64,000 nt of DNA, from positions 473,780 through 537,779 of the forward strand of contig JAKLIF010000001.1 in the NCBI GenBank assembly GCA_022709755.1, given 5' to 3'. The notes under the pieces are model-generated. The model ran no database searches and was not told the origin of the DNA. It was given only the letters and a program-made list of their open reading frames with translations. The position numbers and the translations under genes were made by a program. Source of the DNA: Elusimicrobiota bacterium. Lineage in GTDB: Bacteria; Elusimicrobiota; Elusimicrobia; FEN-1173; JAKLIF01. Below are positions 58,576-64,000 of the stretch, piece by piece (the stretch's first letter is position 1; every line of letters begins with the position of its first letter).

Positions 58576-59449
58576 TTTTTCCGAACACATCCTTTTCGCC
58601 GACGATCCAGCACCACTCACAGTTGCAGTGTGGGACATGGCAGATCTCCGGTTTTTCATAAAGCCCGTAAGTGCCGTCGTAAAAGTTGCCCAGGCAGACG
58701 TTCTGGTCGAGATTGCAGCGATACACGTTCCCGTCGGCCTGGATATGGATGTATCGTTGGCCGGAAGAGCAGAGCCGACCTCGGGATTCCTTCTCGTGCA
58801 TCAGGTAATCGGTCTGCGATTTTACGAACAGGTTCCGTTCCTGGTTCAAGGCGGCGATCTTTTCCCGGGCTGCGGAAGAATAGGCTTCGGGATATTTCTG
58901 ACCGCCATAGGTCCCGTTGAACGGCTGCAGCCGGACCCGCTGAAAACCCTCCCGGCGCAACTCCTCGAAAACGGCCGGCCATTGGTCCATCAGCGGCGGC
59001 CACCCCACGCACACGATGTCGAAATTAAAGTCGCGGTCCCTCAACAGCCTTAACTTCCCCATGAAATCCGCAAGCGCCGCCCGGGGAGGATGGAAGCTGG
59101 CCGTGAAACCACATCTCTCCGGATCCACCCGGTCGGCCAACTCCTTGAAAAAATCGACCTCGGAAGACATGTTGGTGCAAACCCAGAATCGATGATCCAC
59201 CGACACTTCCGCCAAGATATCCAGAAAACCCGGCAAGAGGGTCGGCTCCCCCCCACTGGCCTGGATATGGCACGGCCCCTTCTTCTCCCCCAACTCCTTG
59301 AACCGTTTGATGATCAAGGACGACGAGACGTCGCGCCGGTTCCGGGCCAGGTTTTCCTCCCAATGCCCCTCGAACCAGCAATACGCGCACCGGTAATTGC
59401 ACGTGAAATGCGTCAACCAATCGACGACCAGATTGGGGGTGAACGTCAT
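58550..59449 (-). CDS. Radical SAM protein, five-member local subfamily (member 5)
   Basis: A 299-residue protein, closest to member 4. CNYRCAYCWFEGHWEE (Cys17, 21, 24), QASGGEPTLLPGF, VCTNMSSE and TASFHPPR form the core; FNGTYGGQKYPEAYSSAARE, LCSSGQRYIHIQADG, VYRCNLD and ICHVPHCNCEWCWIVGE follow. ATG 59449 has AAGGA five bases upstream and begins 13 bases after the preceding stop. High similarity to member 4 suggests a local duplication. Confidence 0.9.
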   Translation of the reverse strand: MTFTPNLVVDWLTHFTCNYRCAYCWFEGHWEENLARNRRDVSSSLIIKRFKELGEKKGPCHIQASGGEPTLLPGFLDILAEVSVDHRFWVCTNMSSEVDFFKELADRVDPERCGFTASFHPPRAALADFMGKLRLLRDRDFNFDIVCVGWPPLMDQWPAVFEELRREGFQRVRLQPFNGTYGGQKYPEAYSSAAREKIAALNQERNLFVKSQTDYLMHEKESRGRLCSSGQRYIHIQADGNVYRCNLDQNVCLGNFYDGTYGLYEKPEICHVPHCNCEWCWIVGEKDVFGKNEQNAVKA

Positions 59450-59462
59450 TGTTGTCCTTTTC

Positions 59463-60605
59463 TCACGCCTCGCGGAGAGATTCGTTGTATTCCTTCACGA
59501 TCAACCGGTCTTCCTTGGTCCGGTGGATGACGTGCGAATTCCAATCATTCACGCTCGAGGGATTATGCCGCGGACAATGCGCGATACACCCCTCCTGCTT
59601 GGCGATCGATTCCCGTATCTTCCGATATGTGGGCCCGTTCCATATCTCCATGAACGTCCTGTCGTTCAGGTTTTCTTCCCTTGGAAAATTCCCATAGACG
59701 TCACAGGGTAATATATAACCGTCGAGGCTCAACATCAACTGGAACCAGGGCTCCAGACAGCAATCCGGCTTCTTGTATTCCCCGGGCGTCTGTCCGAACT
59801 TGGGAGGGGCCTGAAATGAGATCCCGAGCGCGTGGGCGATCCGGGTCGCCTCGTCGATCATCTTGTTGGCCAAATCCTGCTTGAAGTAGAGCGAGAGGTA
59901 CTTCTGATTGGATTCGTAAATATAGAAGTAGCCGCACTGGACCCGGTCCGCCCCCATCTGCGCGGCCCATTTGACGAAATCCGGCAAGTCTTCGATGTTC
60001 AAGGTCGTGAGAATGAACATGAACGTGACGTCGACGAGTTTCTTATCGCGCGACTTCATCAGGTTCTGAAGATTCGCCTTGACCCGCTCATAGGCCCCGA
60101 ACCGCAGCATCTGCCGATGAAGGTCGGCGTGGCTGGCATGGAGAGACATCTGGAGCGTGTATTTGCTCCCGCTCTGACAGATCAGGTCGACGACCCGCGG
60201 GGTCAGATAGGACCCGTTGGTGGCGATGAATTTCTCCACATGGGGGAATTCCGTGTTGAAATACGTCAGGATCTTCTCGGAATCGGGGAGACCCAACAGT
60301 TCCCCGGAACCGGTCAGGATCACCTGCCGGGCTTTCGCCAGAACGGGGGTGATCTCATCTCCGTATTTTTTGAGCCAGTCGTCCAAGTGGAATATCTCGT
60401 AGTCGAAGCCCTTCGAGCAGAAGATGCAGTTGGCGTTGCAGGCGGCGTTGATCTGGACGAAAATCGTCTGCGGCGTGCTGTTGAGGATCGTTTTCCTTTG
60501 AGAGAACTCTTCGTTGCTCCGGTCGATATTCTCCCTCGCGATGGCCGCCAGCCGTTGCAGCCGCGCTTCTCGATACGTCTTCGATTTCGTGTCCGTTGGG
60601 TTCAC
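59463..60605 (-). CDS. Radical SAM/SPASM-domain protein
   Basis: A 380-residue protein. CNANCIFC (Cys56, 60, 63) is the SAM site. LTGSGELLG replaces the usual GGE motif with GSGE. The C-terminal SPASM-like part has CCLEPWFQLMLSLDG, LPCDVYGNF, TFMEIWNGPTYRKIRE and GCIAHCPRH. I chose GTG 60605 because AAGGAG lies six bases before it; the GTG at 60620 would place that same AAGGAG inside the gene. It follows the upstream B12-type gene by about 37 bases. Substrate unknown. Confidence 0.9.
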   Translation of the reverse strand: MNPTDTKSKTYREARLQRLAAIARENIDRSNEEFSQRKTILNSTPQTIFVQINAACNANCIFCSKGFDYEIFHLDDWLKKYGDEITPVLAKARQVILTGSGELLGLPDSEKILTYFNTEFPHVEKFIATNGSYLTPRVVDLICQSGSKYTLQMSLHASHADLHRQMLRFGAYERVKANLQNLMKSRDKKLVDVTFMFILTTLNIEDLPDFVKWAAQMGADRVQCGYFYIYESNQKYLSLYFKQDLANKMIDEATRIAHALGISFQAPPKFGQTPGEYKKPDCCLEPWFQLMLSLDGYILPCDVYGNFPREENLNDRTFMEIWNGPTYRKIRESIAKQEGCIAHCPRHNPSSVNDWNSHVIHRTKEDRLIVKEYNESLREA

Positions 60606-60642
60606 GATAGTCTCCTTCACTCTGAATGGGCGGAGAGCCGGG

Positions 60643-62589
60643 TCATCGGGCGCATGAACTCTCTCCGCGCGAAGTCCTCCGGGATTCCTTGTCCGCCAGA
60701 AACAACACCAAATCCGTGCGCTCTTTCAGATACGCCAATTCGCGAAAAGACGGGAGGAACTCCTTCTCCCAAACGATCCGATAACGCCCCTCCTCGAAAC
60801 GCAGCCCCCCCGGATGATCGAGCCGAAGGACGTGACGGTGGGCCCGGATCAGGTACCGTTGGGCCGACACGACACGTGCCTCCGAATCCCCGCCCACCGG
60901 CATCGCCAAGGGAACCCGCTTCTCCAGATCGTCCTTGTATCGGGCCCACAGTTTCTCCGAATACCCATTGAGCTGTTCGAGACTTTGATTCAACCGATCC
61001 AATAGAGATTGGGCCTTGACCAACCGATGAAGATCCCGTTGATACCCCTTCAGCTGTTCCAGGATCGGAGCGTTCAACAGGTCCTTCTCCAGATACTGGA
61101 GGTACGTGCGGATCGCCTCCATCCGGTTGTCCTTGTATTGATGGAAATGTGCCAGATTCGACAAGTGATCCTGCTCCAAGTTACCATCCACCCCCTTATA
61201 AGCGTCGATATCCAACTCCTTGCACAACCACCGGAACCGTTTATACCGGTCCAGCCGCACGGGATACGTATTGTCCCCTCCGTGGTTTTCCCAATAGAGG
61301 TTATGGAACGTCTCCGTGCGATCCGGCCGGATATCGAACTCGGCCGGATGGTCCGCCAGATAACTGTGTTCCTCGAGGCTGGTGAAGGTCGCGCTGCCGT
61401 AGGCCCGATCCAGCCAGGAACTGTTCCGACGGAGGAAATCCAACGTCTGCTGAAAATCCTCTTCCGTCTCCCCGGGAAACCCGAACATGAAATTGGCGAT
61501 CGCGCGGATCCCCGCCTCGTGGGTATCCCGTAATACCCGTTCGGCCACTTCCACGCGAAAATGCTTGTTCATGGACTTCAAAACGCGCGGCGAAGCGCTC
61601 TCAATGCCGTAGATGATGTCTTGGCAGCCGCCATTGTACATTTTCTTCAGCAGGGCCGCCGTCATCTCCGGACGGATGACCGCGTTGATCTTCCAACGGA
61701 AATTCTTCTCCGGGCGGCCCACATCGATGAACGCGGCCGCCAACTCCGAAAAACGCTCCAAGGTCTCCGGCTTTCCGTTGGCCGCGATATCATAGAACTC
61801 GAAGTGCGCGCGGTGGGGAAACACTGATTTATGGTGCTCGACCTCGGCGAAGATGCGGTCCCCGCTCATATAACTGTATCCGGGCCAGAAGGAATGCGTG
61901 CTGCAGAAATGACACGCCCAGACGCACCCCCGGCTGGCGGCCATCGGGATTCGAGTCTGATCCGTATAGAGTTCCATCGGGAAGGCCGTGAACAGCGGGA
62001 AAGGGAGCCGGTCCAGGTTCTTGATCGCCGGCGCCGGACCACCGTCTCCCTCACGGCTCACGATCCCTTCCCTCACCGTCACCTTCCCGTCCACTCCCAC
62101 ATCCTTCACCAACTGAGGGAACACCTCGTCTCCCGCTCCCAATATTACCGCGTCCACCGCCCCGCCCTTCACGATCTCCTTCGCCTTCTCCCCCTTGAAA
62201 TAATACTGTCCTCCGAACACCACCACCCTCTTCGGGTCCCCCTTCTTGATCAGTTCCGCCACACGCCTCGACGCCACCTGCGACCCCAACCCAACCGAAA
62301 ACCCGATCACCGCCGCGTCCGTCCTTAAGATCTCCTCCACCTGCTTCCCGATGCTCTCCCCGTTGTCCTTGAAGAACCTCTCCACCACGTCCTCGTAATT
62401 CCAGAAATGGAACTGTTCCCACAACCACATGTTCTCATACTGCGGCCGTCGTTCGCTCCACAGGCGGATGTTCATGTCGAACACCGTCACCTCGTGTCCC
62501 GCCGCTTTCAGGCATCCCGCCATCTGCGCCAGTCCCAGCGGCGGGTCCAGCGTCCACCACACCGGCGCCTGCACCAATGCGATCTTCAT
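60643..62589 (-). CDS. B12-type radical SAM protein with C-terminal TPR-like region
   Basis: A 648-residue protein. Residues 1-195 are a cobalamin-binding-like domain (MKIALVQAPVWWTLDPPLGL, HEVTVFDMNIRLW, VVFGGQYYFKGEKAKEI, DAVILGAGDEVF). The radical SAM core has RGCVWACHFCST (Cys222, 226, 229), YGIESASPRVL and FGFPGETEEDFQQTLDFL. The shared NTYPVRLDRYKRFRWL segment and a TPR-like unit (NRMEAIRTYLQYLEKDLLN) follow. The C-terminal ~120 residues are an extra helical tail absent from the neighbours. Start ATG 62589 overlaps the upstream stop (ATGA) with AAGGA seven bases upstream. Part of its N-terminal domain is almost identical in DNA to the next gene. Confidence 0.9.
   Translation of the reverse strand: MKIALVQAPVWWTLDPPLGLAQMAGCLKAAGHEVTVFDMNIRLWSERRPQYENMWLWEQFHFWNYEDVVERFFKDNGESIGKQVEEILRTDAAVIGFSVGLGSQVASRRVAELIKKGDPKRVVVFGGQYYFKGEKAKEIVKGGAVDAVILGAGDEVFPQLVKDVGVDGKVTVREGIVSREGDGGPAPAIKNLDRLPFPLFTAFPMELYTDQTRIPMAASRGCVWACHFCSTHSFWPGYSYMSGDRIFAEVEHHKSVFPHRAHFEFYDIAANGKPETLERFSELAAAFIDVGRPEKNFRWKINAVIRPEMTAALLKKMYNGGCQDIIYGIESASPRVLKSMNKHFRVEVAERVLRDTHEAGIRAIANFMFGFPGETEEDFQQTLDFLRRNSSWLDRAYGSATFTSLEEHSYLADHPAEFDIRPDRTETFHNLYWENHGGDNTYPVRLDRYKRFRWLCKELDIDAYKGVDGNLEQDHLSNLAHFHQYKDNRMEAIRTYLQYLEKDLLNAPILEQLKGYQRDLHRLVKAQSLLDRLNQSLEQLNGYSEKLWARYKDDLEKRVPLAMPVGGDSEARVVSAQRYLIRAHRHVLRLDHPGGLRFEEGRYRIVWEKEFLPSFRELAYLKERTDLVLFLADKESRRTSRGESSCAR
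62006..62306 (-). repeat. 301-bp direct repeat, copy A
   Basis: Aligned with copy B (63700-64000) at a constant offset of 1694 bases without gaps. I count four single-base differences, all synonymous in both reading frames. It encodes the middle and end of the cobalamin-binding-like domain. Confidence 0.95.
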
Positions 62590-64000
62590 CGGGCTGTCCT
62601 TTGCCGAACGTTTTTTGCCTTCACCGGGATGGACTCCTTCTCGTTCAAAACCTCGCCGATCTGCCGCAACCGCTCCGCCGTTTCCGCGGTATCGCTCCCG
62701 CTCTTTCCCTTGATCTCCTCGATGCAACCGGCCAACTCCCGCCGGACCGCATCGTTCAGCGGGTCATTCTTCAAATAGCGCAGGTAGGACTCCGCCGCCC
62801 GGAGCGGTTCGCCCTTATACCGATAGAACTCGCCTTCCCGACGGGACAACTCCTGCTCCAAAGAACCTCGGGTCCCCTGATCGGCGTCGGTCCCCAACGA
62901 GATGGCCAATTCCCGGAACCTCCGGTAACGATCGAGGCGGACCGGATACGTGTTCGTCCCATCCGAAGACTCCCAATAGAAACAATGGGCGCCCGGCCCG
63001 GTCTGACTCTTGATACCGAACTCATCCTGATGCCCCGTCAGATAGCTGTGTTCTTCCAGACTCGTGAACGTGGCGCTGCAATACGCCCGTTGAATCCATT
63101 GATGGTTCTCCCTCAAGAACGACAACGTGTCATTGAAATCCTCTTCCGTTTCGCCGGGATAGCCGATCATGAAATTAGCCGCCGTGCCGATCCCCGCCTC
63201 ATGCGTGTCTCGGAGGACGCGGGCGGCGAGCTTCGGATCCACCCGCTTATTCATCATTTTGAGCACTCGCGGCGACCCGCTTTCAATCCCATAGACGATC
63301 TCCCGGCAGCCGCCGGACCTCCACCGGTCCAGCCGGTCACGGGTCATTTCCGGATGAACGATGGCATTGATCTTCCAGGTGACGGTCTTGCACAAAAGAG
63401 ATTCCGCCATCAAATGGGAGAACCGGTCCAACACAGCCACGTTCCCGTTGGCCGCAATATCGTAGAACTCAATCTGGCATCGCTGGGGGATCAAGCACTG
63501 TTGGAACCGCACGCGATGACCGACGTGCCGTCGGACCTCGGCGAAGATGCGGTCCCCGCTCATATAGCTGTATCCGGGCCAGAACGTGCTCGCACTGCAG
63601 AAATGGCACGACCACACGCACCCCCGGCTCGCCGCGAACGGGATCCGGTTGTGGTCCGCATACAACTCCAACGGGAACCCGCTGAAATCCATATACGCCA
63701 GCCGGTCCAGGTTCTTGATCGCCGGCGCCGGACCACCGTCTCCCTCACGGCTCACGATCCCTTCCCTCACCGTCACCTTCCCGTCCACTCCCACATCCTT
63801 CACCAACTGCGGGAACACCTCGTCTCCCGCTCCCAATATCACCGCGTCCACCGCCCCGCCCTTCACGATCTCCTTCGCCTTCTCCCCCTTGAAATAATAC
63901 TGTCCCCCGAACACCACCACCCGCTTCGGGTCCCCCTTCTTGATCAGTTCCGCCACACGCCTCGACGCCACCTGCGACCCCAACCCAACCGAAAACCCGA
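62586..64000 (-). CDS. B12-type radical SAM protein, partial (5' end outside window)
   Basis: At least 471 residues, running off the right edge. The visible part begins inside the cobalamin-binding-like domain (GFSVGLGSQVASRRVAELI), continues through the radical SAM motif RGCVWSCHFCSA, YGIESGSPRVL, GYPGETEEDFNDTLSFL and NTYPVRLDRYRRFREL, and ends with a TPR-like unit (PLRAAESYLRYLKNDPLND) and a basic tail. Close paralog of the downstream gene, with which it shares a 301-bp near-identical block. Its stop overlaps that gene's start by four bases. Confidence 0.9.
   Translation of the reverse strand, partial: GFSVGLGSQVASRRVAELIKKGDPKRVVVFGGQYYFKGEKAKEIVKGGAVDAVILGAGDEVFPQLVKDVGVDGKVTVREGIVSREGDGGPAPAIKNLDRLAYMDFSGFPLELYADHNRIPFAASRGCVWSCHFCSASTFWPGYSYMSGDRIFAEVRRHVGHRVRFQQCLIPQRCQIEFYDIAANGNVAVLDRFSHLMAESLLCKTVTWKINAIVHPEMTRDRLDRWRSGGCREIVYGIESGSPRVLKMMNKRVDPKLAARVLRDTHEAGIGTAANFMIGYPGETEEDFNDTLSFLRENHQWIQRAYCSATFTSLEEHSYLTGHQDEFGIKSQTGPGAHCFYWESSDGTNTYPVRLDRYRRFRELAISLGTDADQGTRGSLEQELSRREGEFYRYKGEPLRAAESYLRYLKNDPLNDAVRRELAGCIEEIKGKSGSDTAETAERLRQIGEVLNEKESIPVKAKNVRQRTAR
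63700..64000 (-). repeat. 301-bp direct repeat, copy B (continues past window edge)
   Basis: Partner of 62006-62306. Similarity drops sharply at the inner edge near 63700 (protein diverges right after the shared NLDRL), while the outer limit is beyond the window, so the true repeat is longer. Confidence 0.95.

Noticed and set aside
52308..60642. A RiPP (ribosomal peptide) locus with a hidden precursor peptide
   Set aside because: Gaps between genes are 3-40 bases and many genes overlap, leaving no room for a precursor inside the visible array. One could still exist beyond 64000.
1..64000. CRISPR arrays, insertion sequences, tRNA or rRNA genes
   Set aside because: No regularly spaced repeats, transposase motifs, terminal inverted repeats around a gene, or RNA-gene signatures were found on reading both strands.

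Overview
This 64 kb window looks like a chromosomal segment of an uncultured Gram-negative-type bacterium, most likely a member of Candidatus Omnitrophota (old name OP3) or a close PVC-type relative. That is an inference. It rests on one uninterrupted 30.8 kb gene for a 10,267-residue multi-enzyme membrane protein (giant proteins are reported from Omnitrophota), long runs of radical SAM and B12-type radical SAM genes, a murC-murB fusion, and moderately high GC. No rRNA, tRNA, CRISPR array, transposase or phage gene was seen.

Layout. 1-2802 (minus): cell-wall genes, ddl (cut by the window edge) and a murC-murB fusion with a good promoter. 2973-4673 (minus): a multi-pass glycosyltransferase-like membrane protein. 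4944-9647 (plus): nadE, an SGNH-hydrolase-like membrane protein and a B12-type radical SAM enzyme, closely coupled. 9648-10060: a noncoding region with a promoter and a leader that can fold as a three-way junction. 10061-40864 (plus): the giant gene, ended by a strong intrinsic terminator. 40933-42342 (minus): a TrkH/KtrB potassium transporter behind a c-di-AMP (ydaO-yuaA) riboswitch and its terminator. 42645-64000 (minus): about fifteen tightly packed genes transcribed together. In transcription order these are two B12-type radical SAM genes, seven radical SAM genes, one more B12-type radical SAM gene, two paralogous glycosyltransferase-like membrane proteins, a pentapeptide/TPR protein, asd, and an ATP-cone/uridine-kinase-like protein.

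The giant protein alternates soluble enzyme-like blocks with membrane modules. In order I recognise: an N-terminal signal or anchor, a TraB/ChaN/EreA-like domain, an internal signal-like segment with a probable beta-barrel, a transglutaminase-like Cys-His-Asp domain, a zincin-like domain, a piece resembling a superfamily I helicase C-terminal lobe, a CPBP (CAAX-protease-like) module, a beta-propeller, a HIT/GalT-like domain, an M20C (PepD) peptidase, a decayed CPBP module, a full RecJ exonuclease, several zincin-like HExxH domains, a third CPBP-like module, a phosphohistidine domain, a low-molecular-weight protein tyrosine phosphatase, a PEP-synthase-type ATP-grasp domain, a fourth CPBP-like module, a cation-diffusion-facilitator domain with a lost transport site, a second ChaN/EreA-like domain, and further zincin-like modules.

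The observations most worth following are the giant protein itself; two perfect 12-bp hairpins that share an identical 16-nt loop but have unrelated stems, one inside the giant gene and one as its terminator, whose loop is also complementary to the predicted 5' end of the same mRNA; the ten-gene radical SAM array, which contains a five-member subfamily with its own C-terminal cysteine pattern; and a 301-bp near-identical repeat between two of the array's genes.
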